Of a stretch of 56,872 nt of DNA, positions 7,268 to 16,044 are shown one piece after another. The notes beneath the pieces were generated by a model that saw only the letters and a list, made by a program, of their open reading frames with translations, was not told where the DNA came from and made no database searches. The stretch is taken from NCBI GenBank assembly GCA_024401455.1, contig JAKSLA010000018.1, positions 1-56,872 on the forward strand, written 5' to 3'. Every line of letters begins with the position of its first letter. The stretch's first letter is position 1. The DNA comes from Paludibacteraceae bacterium (GTDB taxonomy: Bacteria; Bacteroidota; Bacteroidia; Bacteroidales; Paludibacteraceae). The position numbers were made by a program, and so were the translations under genes.

Positions 7268-7302
7268 AAAAAAAAGGTCGCCGTTAAGCGACCTTTTTTA
7301 TG
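7268..7302 (-). terminator. Terminator of secDF
   Basis: Stem AGGTCGC / GCGACCT with loop around CGTTAA, flanked by A8 and T6; works in both directions, lying between ispG's promoter and the secDF stop. Confidence 0.8.
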
Positions 7303-7315
7303 ATTGATTAGGTTG

Positions 7316-10300
7316 TTAAGCCTCTTGAGCAGGAGCAACTGCCTTCTTCTCTCTCTTAGACAAGATGTCATAAGCGATAGGTGCAGCCACACAGATTGTA
7401 GAGTATGTACCCTCGATAACACCGATCAAGATAGCGAAGATGAAACCTCTGATTGTCTCGCCACCGAACAAGAAGATGATGACCAATACCACGAATGTAC
7501 TCATTGATGTACTGAAGGTACGGCTCAAAGTAGAGCAGAGTGAGTGGTTGATAACATCCTTGGTGTCCATTGTTGGATGCAAGTTTCTGTTCTCACGGAT
7601 ACGGTCGAAGATGACCACAGTATCGTTGATTGAGTAACCGATGACAGTCAAGATGGCTGCGATGAACGATTGGTCAATCTCCAATGAGAATGGCATGATT
7701 GCGTAAAGCAATGAGTAGCATCCGAGGATGAACACAGTATCGTGAGCCAAAGCGGCAACGGCACCTGCACTAAATGCAATGTTTCTGAATCGAATGAAGA
7801 TGTAGAGAGCGATTACGATAAGCGCAAAGACTACTGCGTAATATGCAGACTCCTTGATGTCGTCGGCCATTGTAGGACCTACCTTTTGTGAACTTTGAAT
7901 ACCGAATGTCTCAGTGTGGTCGCCAGCGGCAACTGCGGTTCCGTTTTCGATAGCGAAACGGTTAGAGAACATATCCAAAGAGATGTCGTGCTTGTACATA
8001 GACTTCAAGTTCTCGTACAAAATGCTTTCGATTTCAGCATCAACATCCTTGCTCTCGTCTTCGATCTTGTAGTTTGTAGAGATACGTACTTGGTTAGCGT
8101 CACCGATGGTGATGACCGATGCGTGGTCTTCGCCAAACTTACCGTTCAATTTCTCAGCGATCTCAGAAGTGTTAACAGCCTCTTCGAAGCGAACGATGTA
8201 GTTACGTCCACCACTGAAGTCGATGCCTTGCTTCAAACCGTTAGTCGTCAAAGAGACGATAGAGATGAGCATGAATGCTGCAGAAACGATGTAGAAGAGC
8301 TTTCTCTTTCCAATGAAATCGATCTTGATGTTCTGGAACAAGTTCTTTGTTACACTTGTTGTGAAAGTCAAGTCTTGGCACTTGTCCTTATCCATCAACC
8401 ATGAGAAGATGAGGCGAGTGATAAAGATAGCGGTGAAGAATGAACAGATGATACCGATGATCAATGTGGTGGCAAATCCACGGATAGGACCTGTACCGAA
8501 CATGAACAAGATGATACCAGTGAGGATAGTAGTGACGTTAGAGTCGATGATGGCGCTTGAAGCATTGCTGTAACCATCTGTGATGGCTTGCTTAAGAGCC
8601 TTGCCGCTCTTCAACTCCTCGCGGATACGCTCGAATATCAATACGTTTGCATCGACGGCCATACCCAAAGTGAGGACGATACCAGCGATACCAGGCAAGG
8701 TCAAAACGGCCTTGTAGGAAGCAAGCACACCGAAGATGAAGAATACGTTGGCCAAAAGTGCAAAGTCTGCGATCAAACCAGGAACAAGTCCGTAGTAGAG
8801 GATCATGTAGAGAAGCACTACGCAGAATGCTGCGATGAAGGAGATGAGACCGTTGTTGATAGCCTCTTGACCCAAAGATGGACCAACAACGTCCTCTTGG
8901 ATGATTCTTGCAGGAGCAGGCATCTTACCAGACTTCAAGATGTTGGCCAAGTCCTTTGCCTCCTCTACCGTGAAGTTACCTGTGATTTCAGAGCGTCCAC
9001 CCGTAATCTCAGTGTTTACACGAGGGTAAGAACATACATAACCGTCCAATACGATGGCGATTTGTCTGTTGATATTGTCTCTTGTTAGACGAGCCCAAGC
9101 CTTAGCACCTTCTGGGTTCATCTCCATGTTTACGTTTGCATAAGCTGAGTTTTGGCTGAAGTCAGCCTTCGCCTCAGTGATGACGCTACCTGTCAAAGGA
9201 GCCTTGCCGTCTCTACGCTTTGATTGGAGAGCAACCAATTCGAAGATGTTCTCGCCTTTTCCGATACCCTTTGATGTCCAAGTAGGGTAGATGTTAGAAG
9301 GGAAGATGTTCTTCTCTTTAGCCATGCGGAAGTATTTGGCGATCTTAGCCGTATCCTTAGCCTCGGCTCTACCGATTGTAGCACCTGGGTAAGGGTTGCC
9401 TTGAGGGTCAGCATTCATAGAAAGAATGGCATAGAGCGGATATTGCTTTGCGTAAGCCGCTGCGTCAGCGCTTTTTGCCGTTGTGTCTTGCTCAGAAATC
9501 TTTGCAAGCAGGCTGTCGGTAGCGTTGGCAGCAACCTCTTCCTTCGCTTTTGTTTCTTCCTTCTCTTGCGTTGATGACAAAGCCACATACTCTCTTGCCA
9601 TGTTGTTTACTGCAGCGACGCTGGCGATAATCTCGCTCAACTCGGCAGTTTCCCAGAACTCGAGGTTTGCAGAACCTTGAAGCAACTTACGAACACGCTC
9701 TGGCTCTTTGATACCTGGCATCTCAATCAAGATACGACCGGCGATTTCCAATTGTTGGATGTTGGGTTGTACGACACCGAAACGGTCGATACGAGAACGC
9801 AACACATTGAATGAATTGTCAACTGCACTCTTTACCTCTCCCTTGAGAACGGCAACTACCTCAGCGTCAGTTTTTGAACCATCGACAAGGTCCTTCAACT
9901 CAAGAGTGGAGAATACAGAGTTCAATGGCGCACCTGTTTTTGCGAATGCCTCGGCAAAGAGGTCAACGAAATCAGCTTGCTTGCTCTTTTGCATCTCCTT
10001 TGCGTCAGCAATTGCCTTTACAAAGTTCGGATTTGATGCTTGAGATCCAGCCAATGATTTGAGAACGTCAGGAACGGATACTTCCATAACGACGTTCATT
10101 CCACCCTTCAAGTCGAGACCAAGGTTCAACTCTTGCTCACGACACTCTTTCAACGTGTACCCTAACCATACCTTCTCTCCGGCAAGGGAGTCGAGGTAGC
10201 CGCTTTGCTTATCTAAATCGTTAGCATATAATTCCTCAGCCTTGTTGTTGTAGTGGCTGGTAACCATGCTAAATGATAGATAAAAAAGACACACTAAGGT

Positions 10301-10342
10301 AAGTAGTACAGAAAACAACTTAACAATTCCTTTGTTTTGCAT
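7316..10342 (-). CDS. secDF: Protein translocase subunit SecDF (fused)
   Basis: 1008 residues, joining SecD and SecF as is usual in Bacteroidetes. It sits in the inner membrane and uses the proton gradient to help SecYEG export proteins. Visible are the first membrane helix (residues ~8-28), the SecD signature LGLDLKGGMNVVMEV near residue 75, the large periplasmic P1 region, the membrane block with TLGMAVDANVLIFERIREE, and the SecF half starting with GIDFSGGRNYIVRFEE and ending with VIGYSINDTVVIFDRIRENR. A -7 box TATATTTG lies on the minus strand at 10404-10411, giving a ~55 base leader. Monocistronic between two terminators or gaps. Confidence 0.96.
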   Translation of the reverse strand: MQNKGIVKLFSVLLTLVCLFYLSFSMVTSHYNNKAEELYANDLDKQSGYLDSLAGEKVWLGYTLKECREQELNLGLDLKGGMNVVMEVSVPDVLKSLAGSQASNPNFVKAIADAKEMQKSKQADFVDLFAEAFAKTGAPLNSVFSTLELKDLVDGSKTDAEVVAVLKGEVKSAVDNSFNVLRSRIDRFGVVQPNIQQLEIAGRILIEMPGIKEPERVRKLLQGSANLEFWETAELSEIIASVAAVNNMAREYVALSSTQEKEETKAKEEVAANATDSLLAKISEQDTTAKSADAAAYAKQYPLYAILSMNADPQGNPYPGATIGRAEAKDTAKIAKYFRMAKEKNIFPSNIYPTWTSKGIGKGENIFELVALQSKRRDGKAPLTGSVITEAKADFSQNSAYANVNMEMNPEGAKAWARLTRDNINRQIAIVLDGYVCSYPRVNTEITGGRSEITGNFTVEEAKDLANILKSGKMPAPARIIQEDVVGPSLGQEAINNGLISFIAAFCVVLLYMILYYGLVPGLIADFALLANVFFIFGVLASYKAVLTLPGIAGIVLTLGMAVDANVLIFERIREELKSGKALKQAITDGYSNASSAIIDSNVTTILTGIILFMFGTGPIRGFATTLIIGIICSFFTAIFITRLIFSWLMDKDKCQDLTFTTSVTKNLFQNIKIDFIGKRKLFYIVSAAFMLISIVSLTTNGLKQGIDFSGGRNYIVRFEEAVNTSEIAEKLNGKFGEDHASVITIGDANQVRISTNYKIEDESKDVDAEIESILYENLKSMYKHDISLDMFSNRFAIENGTAVAAGDHTETFGIQSSQKVGPTMADDIKESAYYAVVFALIVIALYIFIRFRNIAFSAGAVAALAHDTVFILGCYSLLYAIMPFSLEIDQSFIAAILTVIGYSINDTVVIFDRIRENRNLHPTMDTKDVINHSLCSTLSRTFSTSMSTFVVLVIIFLFGGETIRGFIFAILIGVIEGTYSTICVAAPIAYDILSKREKKAVAPAQEA

Positions 10343-10493
10343 TTCTTTGTTACTTTATTAATGAAATCTTTTTGTTATAATTCTTTAATATTTATTCAAG
10401 CCGCAAATATAGGCATTTTTTTGATATATGCCATCCTTTGCAATAATCTTTTTAAACGATGTGTTTTTGTGGAGTCTAAGGCTCGCATCCTGT

Positions 10494-10982
10494 TCATTCG
10501 AGGATTAACTCGTTGATTTCTGCATTGCTGCATTGTATTAAATCGTTGGGTGAGGCCTTTATTTGCAACCCTCTTTGCCCTGCGCTTACAAATATATAAT
10601 CGTAGTCGGTTGCCGTTTTGTGGAAATAGGTGGGGTAATTCTTCTTCATCCCTAATGGGGAACATCCGCCTCTGATATATCCCGTCAATCCTAAAATCTC
10701 TTTCATCGGCACCAAGTCACAGTTTTTGTTGCCCGAAACTTTCGCCGCAAGTTTTAGGTCCACTTCCTCTCCGCCGGGTATGACGCAGACGAATATGCCT
10801 GTTTTGTTCCCTCGCAAGACGAGCGTTTTGAATACCCTTTCGATGGGTTGCCCCAGTTGGGCTGCAACATGGACGGCACTCAAGTCGCTTTCGTCCACTT
10901 CGTATGGAATTAATTCGTATGCGACCTTCTTGCTGTCGAGAATTCTTGCCGCATTGGTCTTGTTGATTTTCGTGGCTGACAT
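10494..10982 (-). CDS. ybaK: Cys-tRNA(Pro)/Cys-tRNA(Cys) deacylase YbaK
   Basis: 162 residues, the single-domain YbaK/EbsC fold that hydrolyses Cys mischarged onto tRNA-Pro. Diagnostic elements are VFKTLVL (the conserved lysine of the family), VIPGGEEVDLKLAAK, and YIRGGCSPLGMKK. It lies 16 bases after the NlpC/P60 gene and looks like the last gene of the pepT operon. No clear terminator is visible downstream in the 150 bases before secDF. Confidence 0.93.
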   Translation of the reverse strand: MSATKINKTNAARILDSKKVAYELIPYEVDESDLSAVHVAAQLGQPIERVFKTLVLRGNKTGIFVCVIPGGEEVDLKLAAKVSGNKNCDLVPMKEILGLTGYIRGGCSPLGMKKNYPTYFHKTATDYDYIFVSAGQRGLQIKASPNDLIQCSNAEINELILE

Positions 10983-10998
10983 TTTTTTTATCGTTTTT

Positions 10999-11754
10999 TT
11001 ATTTTATAATCAATTCTTGCCCTAATGTAAGGGTGTTGTCTTTCAAGTTGTTCCACTTCTTTATCTCTTCGACGCTGCATCCATATCGTTTGGATATGTT
11101 GTAGAGTGTGTCTCCTTTCGAGATGGTGTGTGTGCGTGGCTTGCTCTCCTTCTGTTTCTTCGGCTCTTCTTTTTGAACGGGGTTCGTCTCGGCCTTTTCG
11201 GAAAGTTCCTTCTTTGATTCTTTCATCTCTTTTTTGAAGTGTTTCCGTGCCTTCCGAATGTCTCTGTCGCTTGTGATTCGTCTGGCCTTTTTGTATCTCT
11301 TTTTGAAATACTTGGTCTCACTGTCTTCAATCATGATTCCTCGTGATGTGGAGGCATGGATGAAGTCGTACTTCTTTCCTCCTCTTTTTCGGTAAACGAT
11401 TCCGACGTGGCCGACGCCGCGCCCTTTGGACCCTTTGAAGAAGACAAGGTCGCCTTCCTTCAAATGTCTTCTGAATCGAATTTTCTTCCCTTGCTTGGGT
11501 TGGTCTTTGGACGAACGGTTGAGGGAGATGCCTAATCGCTTGTAGCAGTAGCGGGTAAAACCGGAACAGTCGAAGGCGTTGGGACCTTCTGCTCCGTGAC
11601 GATAGGGCTTGCCTTGTTGCTTGGCGGCAAACTGCAACATCTCTTCAATGGATTCGAACTCGGGTGCCGAAGTGATTTCTTCTTTGCCTCCTGCTTGGAT
11701 GGTCCATTGGCAAAAGAGTAGTAAGGCGATGAATATTAGTCGTTTTGCTTTCAT
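10999..11754 (-). CDS. NlpC/P60 peptidoglycan endopeptidase with LysM domain
   Basis: 251 residues, exported cell-wall hydrolase. An N-terminal signal peptide (MKAKRLIFIALLLF, cut after IQA) leads to an NlpC/P60 domain with the catalytic Cys in NAFDCSGFTRYCY, His in GVGHVGIVY and the later His in FIHASTSRG. A lysine/glutamate-rich linker (~residues 165-205) follows, then one LysM domain at the C-terminus (HTISKGDTLYNISKRYGCS) that would bind glycan strands. ATG 11754 is preferred because it overlaps the stop of the radical SAM gene as ATGA, a sign of coupled translation. The domain order, catalytic domain before LysM, is the reverse of the commonest arrangement. Confidence 0.9.
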   Translation of the reverse strand: MKAKRLIFIALLLFCQWTIQAGGKEEITSAPEFESIEEMLQFAAKQQGKPYRHGAEGPNAFDCSGFTRYCYKRLGISLNRSSKDQPKQGKKIRFRRHLKEGDLVFFKGSKGRGVGHVGIVYRKRGGKKYDFIHASTSRGIMIEDSETKYFKKRYKKARRITSDRDIRKARKHFKKEMKESKKELSEKAETNPVQKEEPKKQKESKPRTHTISKGDTLYNISKRYGCSVEEIKKWNNLKDNTLTLGQELIIK

Positions 11755-13604
11755 TTCTGTTTGCTGTTGTTCCAAATTTGAGTTTCGTTTTTGTTGGGTT
11801 TCGGCACTTTGACGGAGAACCAGCGGTAAACGGGCGTGTCAAGACCGATGCTGTGCATATAGTTATAGGTGGCGAGGTTGAGACCGTCGCCAATAGCCTC
11901 TATGTCGTAATCGAGTTTCTCGTCGAAATCTACTTCGTTGTTGGCAAAGGGGTTCTTCTCTTCGGTGATACGTTTGACGTTGAACTTCTCAGGGTTTTTC
12001 CCGGATGGGCTGTGCTCCGTCATGGCATATCTGTGCCAGAAGGCCGATTGAATCAACCCTTCGTTGAAGAGTTGGCGGACTACATCGAGTGCGTTGATCG
12101 TCTCCTGCAAGGTCTCGGTTGGGAACCCGTACATGAGGTATGTATGGACCATAATGCCGGATTGCGTGAAATGGCGGGCGGCACTTGCGGCTTGCTGGAT
12201 GCTGACGCCTTTGTTCATTAGTTTTAGAAGACGGTCGGACGCCACTTCCAATCCACCAGAAACGGCAACGCAGCCGGCGTCGGAAAGTAAGTCGCACAAC
12301 TCTTGGGTGTAAGACTTCTCAAAACGTACGTTGCCCCAGAAACTCACGACCAATTTTCTGCGGATGATCTCTTCGGCCACCTCTTTCAATAGTTTAGGAG
12401 GAAGTGCCTCGTCGGTAAAGTGGAACCCGGTCTCTCCTGTTTGGGCAATGATGCTCTCCATTCGATCGACAACCAGTGCGGCCTTGGGTGCGTCATAGCG
12501 ACAGATGTAGTCGATGGTCGTGTCGCAGAAAGCGCATTTGGCCCAATAGCAACCGTGAGCCATGACCATTTTGTTCCATTTCCCGCAACTCCATAGCTTG
12601 TGCATCGGATTGACCATGTCTGTCATGGACAAATACAAGTCCATTTTTAAACCGCTAAAGTCGGGCGTCCCGTTTTCTGAGAAGGATATGTTTGCGTCGT
12701 CGTTCTGACTATATACAAGTTCTCCGTTGTCTATGTAATAAGTGCGGATTAGTTCTTCTTTGGAACATTTCCCTTCTATAAATTCAGCGATTTTATGCGT
12801 CGGCAACTCTCCGTCGTCCAATGAAATGAAATCGACGTATTGGAAGATTCTTTTGTCGCTCAAGTGCCTTAGTTCTGTGTTGGGGAACCCTCCTCCCATT
12901 GTGACTTTTATGTTTGGGTGCCTCTCCTTTATATATTGTCCGCAGCGGAGGGCGGCATAGAGGCAGCCCGGAAATGGTACGGATAGCCCAACCAGTTCGG
13001 CGCCAGATTCTTGAATTTTCTCTTCAAGAAGAGCGAAGGTTTCGATGTCTATTAAGTTGGGTTTCGCGGAAATGGCCTCTTCTATGTTGTCGAATGTTGG
13101 CGCATACGAAGACAGGCTTTCGGCGTATTTGATCAAGTCGAAGTAGGGCGAAATCGTTTCTCTGATGTAATCGGCGATGTCTTCGACGAATAGCGTTGCT
13201 ATGTATCGCGCTTTGTCTTCGATGCCGGACACGCCGAATGCCCATTCCATGTCGGCCATGTTGTCAAACCTCGGACCCTCTGGAAATAGCGAACGGTTGG
13301 CAATGCGAGGGGACAAAGAGTTGTCCTTTCCTTGTAGGAATCGGATGGCTGCTTCTACACAATTGATGTAGCGTTCCCTTTCGTTGAAGATGCGCATCAT
13401 CTTTTTGGGGATACTACGTTTGGCCGTCTCGTCGAAGATTTTTTGCAGAAATTTTTTCGTGTAAATTCGACAAATCAGTTCTATGCCTAAGTCGGATTGG
13501 AAGACGGTATGCCCTTTGGTGTTTAGGTACCCTTTCAGCACAGTGGTGGAAGGGTAGGCCGTGTTCAACTGCGTTAAAGGCGGTATGGTTAGTAGTATCC
13601 TCAT
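11751..13604 (-). CDS. Cobalamin-binding radical SAM protein
   Basis: 617 residues. The N-terminal part (MRILLTIPPLTQLNTAYPS, later VGLSVPFPGCLYAALRCGQYIK and VTMGGGFPNTELR) resembles B12-binding Rossmann domains of class B radical SAM enzymes, though without the usual DxHxxG. The cluster motif reads GCYWAKCAFCD, that is C-x4-C-x2-C instead of the canonical C-x3-C-x2-C. The C-terminal part has MYGFPTETLQETINAL, as in this class. The substrate is unknown; known relatives methylate or rearrange unactivated carbons. It is in an operon between pepT (13-base gap) and an NlpC/P60 gene (4-base overlap). Confidence 0.82.
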   Translation of the reverse strand: MRILLTIPPLTQLNTAYPSTTVLKGYLNTKGHTVFQSDLGIELICRIYTKKFLQKIFDETAKRSIPKKMMRIFNERERYINCVEAAIRFLQGKDNSLSPRIANRSLFPEGPRFDNMADMEWAFGVSGIEDKARYIATLFVEDIADYIRETISPYFDLIKYAESLSSYAPTFDNIEEAISAKPNLIDIETFALLEEKIQESGAELVGLSVPFPGCLYAALRCGQYIKERHPNIKVTMGGGFPNTELRHLSDKRIFQYVDFISLDDGELPTHKIAEFIEGKCSKEELIRTYYIDNGELVYSQNDDANISFSENGTPDFSGLKMDLYLSMTDMVNPMHKLWSCGKWNKMVMAHGCYWAKCAFCDTTIDYICRYDAPKAALVVDRMESIIAQTGETGFHFTDEALPPKLLKEVAEEIIRRKLVVSFWGNVRFEKSYTQELCDLLSDAGCVAVSGGLEVASDRLLKLMNKGVSIQQAASAARHFTQSGIMVHTYLMYGFPTETLQETINALDVVRQLFNEGLIQSAFWHRYAMTEHSPSGKNPEKFNVKRITEEKNPFANNEVDFDEKLDYDIEAIGDGLNLATYNYMHSIGLDTPVYRWFSVKVPKPNKNETQIWNNSKQK

Positions 13605-13617
13605 CGTTTTTGATCTT

Positions 13618-14844
13618 TTATCGGTTGGCTACAATTTCGCAGATGCGAATGATGACGGAAACGGCTGCTTCCATAGAGGGAACGGGTACGTATTCGAATC
13701 TGCCGTGGAAGTTATGGCCTCCAGCAAAGATGTTAGGGCATGGGAGCCCTTCGAACGAGAGACGTGCACCGTCGGTTCCTCCTCTGATGGGACTGATTTT
13801 AGGTTGTACACCACAATCTTCCATCGCTTGCTTCGCAATGTCAACGACGTGCATGACTGGCGTAATCTTCTCCAACATGTTATAATATTGGTCTTTGAGA
13901 GCCAGGTTGACAACCTCGTCCCCGTATTTTTGTTTGAGTTGCGAAGCGATGTTCTGCATCGTTTGTTTACGTTGTTCGAAGGTTGCTCTGTCATGGTCGC
14001 GGATGATGTAGTGAAGTTCACTCTTCTCCACGTTTCCTTCCATTTGGTTTAGGTGGAAGAAACCTTCTCTGCCTTCCGTTTTTTCAGGCACTTCGTCGCT
14101 TGGTAATGCTTGTGCAAATTCCATTGCGATGCTAATGGCGTTGAGCATTTTGTCTTTGGCGTAGCCGGGGTGGATGTTCCTTCCGTTGATGGTGACGGTA
14201 GCCGCGGCCGCATTAAAGTTCTCGTATTCAAGTTCACCGATTTCTCCTCCGTCCATTGTGTAGGCCCATTCTGCATTGAATGAATGGACGTCAAAATGGT
14301 CAACGCCGCAGCCAATCTCCTCATCGGCCGTGAAGGCTATTCTTATTGTGCCGTGTTTTATTTCGGGATGTGCGATTAGGTGTTCGATGGCCGTTAAAAT
14401 CTCGGCCACACCGGCTTTGTCGTCGGCTCCCAAAAGGGTGGTGCCATCGGTTACTATGATGTTTTGCCCGATATATTTGTTGAGTTCGGGGAATTCTGTG
14501 GCAGAGAGCACGATGTTTTGCTCCTCATTCAAGAGAATGTCTCCTCCCGTATGGAGGACGGTGCGGGCCTTTATGTTTTCGCCGGAAGCGTCGGGGCTGG
14601 TGTCGATATGGGCGATGAAGCCGATGTTAGGGATCGCTTTGTCTGTGTTGGCCGGAAGTTCGGCCGTGATGTAACCTTGTTCGGTATGGTCGCACACTTG
14701 ACTAAGTCCCATCTCCCTCAATTCTTCCAAAAGCACTTTGAAGAAAACGGTTTGCTCTGGCGAAGAAGGTGTCAGTCCTGAGTTCTCGTCAGAGGTGGTC
14801 TTGTATTGTATGTATCTGTAAAAACGGTCGTCTACTCTTTCCAT
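13618..14844 (-). CDS. pepT: Peptidase T (tripeptide aminopeptidase)
   Basis: 408 residues, the normal PepT length; a dinuclear zinc M20 peptidase that removes the N-terminal residue from tripeptides in the cytoplasm. Metal and catalytic motifs are present: FIAHIDTSPD, LLGADDKAG, FTADEEIGCGVDHFD, YTMDGGEIG and the C-terminal GGHNFHGRFEYV. The long upstream frame is an artefact; MERVDDRFYRYIQYKT at ATG 14844 fits the family, and a -7 box TACCTTTG lies on the minus strand at 14885-14892. First gene of a probable four-gene operon with the radical SAM, NlpC/P60 and ybaK genes. Confidence 0.95.
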   Translation of the reverse strand: MERVDDRFYRYIQYKTTSDENSGLTPSSPEQTVFFKVLLEELREMGLSQVCDHTEQGYITAELPANTDKAIPNIGFIAHIDTSPDASGENIKARTVLHTGGDILLNEEQNIVLSATEFPELNKYIGQNIIVTDGTTLLGADDKAGVAEILTAIEHLIAHPEIKHGTIRIAFTADEEIGCGVDHFDVHSFNAEWAYTMDGGEIGELEYENFNAAAATVTINGRNIHPGYAKDKMLNAISIAMEFAQALPSDEVPEKTEGREGFFHLNQMEGNVEKSELHYIIRDHDRATFEQRKQTMQNIASQLKQKYGDEVVNLALKDQYYNMLEKITPVMHVVDIAKQAMEDCGVQPKISPIRGGTDGARLSFEGLPCPNIFAGGHNFHGRFEYVPVPSMEAAVSVIIRICEIVANR

Positions 14845-15115
14845 GGCTGTTTTTGATGTTTTGAAAAGGGCATAACGCCCATTCAAAGGTACGATAAAAA
14901 AGAGAAATTGGGAAAAGAAATTTTTGCGAAACAGTTTCTTGGATTTTGTTCGCAGGGAGATTCGAGTGACTAATAGGGCAAATGATGAGCAATTTTTGAA
15001 TAAAAACAAAACGGCAAATAAAAAATGCCTACCTTTGTCGCTTGTTTTCTGCAGGTCTTTTCGGTCTTGGAGAAGAAAGAAAGTGTTGAAATGTAAATGG
15101 TTTAAAATCAATAAA

Positions 15116-15484
15116 ATGAAAGGCTTATACACAATTTTGCTTTTAATCGGGTCCAATATCTTTATGACGTTGGCATGGTATGGACATTTGAAGTTGCAAC
15201 AGGCTAAGATAAGTGATTCGTGGCCGTTGATTCTTGTGATTGTTTTTTCGTGGGCTATTGCATTGTTCGAATATTCGTTGCAGGTACCTGCCAATCGAAT
15301 TGGATTCGAAGAGAATGGTGGCCCCTTCTCGTTGGTGCAACTTAAGGTGATTCAAGAGGTCATCTCGTTGATTATCTTTGCTGTCGTCGCAATGGTGATG
15401 TTTCAGGGTGTGGAATTGAAGTGGAACCATATCGCGGCATTCGGATGTTTGGTGATGGCGGTCTATTTTGTCTTTATGAAGTAA
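15116..15484 (+). CDS. DUF486 / DMT-like four-helix membrane protein
   Basis: 122 residues with four predicted membrane helices and the DUF486 signature: an opening GLYTILLLIGSNIFMTLAWYG, then FSWAIALFEYSLQVPANRIG and FSLVQLKVIQEVISL. The family resembles half of a drug/metabolite transporter, but its substrate is unknown. ATG 15116 gives the family's usual length; the upstream frame is spurious. A -7 box TACCTTTG is at 15030-15037. The next gene starts four bases after the stop codon, so the two are co-transcribed. Confidence 0.85.
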   Translation: MKGLYTILLLIGSNIFMTLAWYGHLKLQQAKISDSWPLILVIVFSWAIALFEYSLQVPANRIGFEENGGPFSLVQLKVIQEVISLIIFAVVAMVMFQGVELKWNHIAAFGCLVMAVYFVFMK

Positions 15485-15487
15485 GCG

Positions 15488-16006
15488 ATGGAGGCAAAAA
15501 GGATAGAAGAATTGAATAGAGAGCAGTTGCTGGAACTGTTGCAAATCTATTCTAAAAATATGTTGGCGCTTGATGGCGTTTGGTTTCAGTCTGTTGAGTC
15601 GGCATTGGGTATGGAGGCAGCAATGGAGCACGACCGGAATGCTTGGCGTCGTTATACGGTTTCTGAGGCGAGACGAATAAAGGCATTCTTGCAGTTGCCC
15701 GAAAGGGCAGGCGTGGAAGGGTTGAAAAGAGCTTTGTCTTTCCGTTTTTATGCTGCGTTGAATGGCGATGAATTTATTGAAGAGGACAATGTGCTGATAT
15801 ATAGAACGATTTCGTGCCGTGTGCAGGACGCACGAAAGCGAAAAGGTATGCCTTTACATCCTTGTAAATCGGTCGGTATATTGGAGTACGGATATTTTGC
15901 CAAGGAGATAGATGACCGTTTTGAATGCGAAGCGTTGAGTTGTTTCCCCGATGTGACGGATGACACTTGCGCGTGTTCCTGGAAATTTACGTTGAAACAA
16001 TCGTAG
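15488..16006 (+). CDS. DUF6125 family protein
   Basis: 172 residues. The opening (RIEELNREQLLELLQIYSKNMLALDGVWFQ) and GMEAAMEHDRNAWRR match DUF6125 proteins of anaerobic bacteria. The C-terminal half is cysteine-rich (SCRVQ, HPCKS, FECEALSCFPDVTDDTCACSW), which suggests metal or cluster binding, but no function is established. It is soluble and co-transcribed with the DUF486 gene. The stop codon lies inside a GC-rich palindrome (16003-16031). Confidence 0.7.
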   Translation: MEAKRIEELNREQLLELLQIYSKNMLALDGVWFQSVESALGMEAAMEHDRNAWRRYTVSEARRIKAFLQLPERAGVEGLKRALSFRFYAALNGDEFIEEDNVLIYRTISCRVQDARKRKGMPLHPCKSVGILEYGYFAKEIDDRFECEALSCFPDVTDDTCACSWKFTLKQS

Positions 16007-16031
16007 GGGCGGGCACAAGGCTCGCCCCTAC
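16003..16031. repeat. GC-rich palindrome, REP-like
   Basis: Perfect 9-pair arms GTAGGGGCG / CGCCCCTAC with an 11-base loop. It overlaps the stop codon of the DUF6125 gene and separates it from the convergent thrC gene. There is no T run, so it acts either as a barrier hairpin for both mRNAs or as a dispersed repeat. Confidence 0.6.
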
Positions 16032-16044
16032 TACCGTTTCGTGA

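Noticed and set aside
7895-9088. Long plus-strand open frames (up to 169 residues) inside secDF
   Set aside because: Antisense to a clearly coding, fully conserved secDF; cysteine/valine-rich composition of a shadow frame.
15143-15631. 162-residue minus-strand open frame over the DUF486 gene
   Set aside because: Antisense to a recognised membrane protein; histidine/arginine-rich shadow composition.
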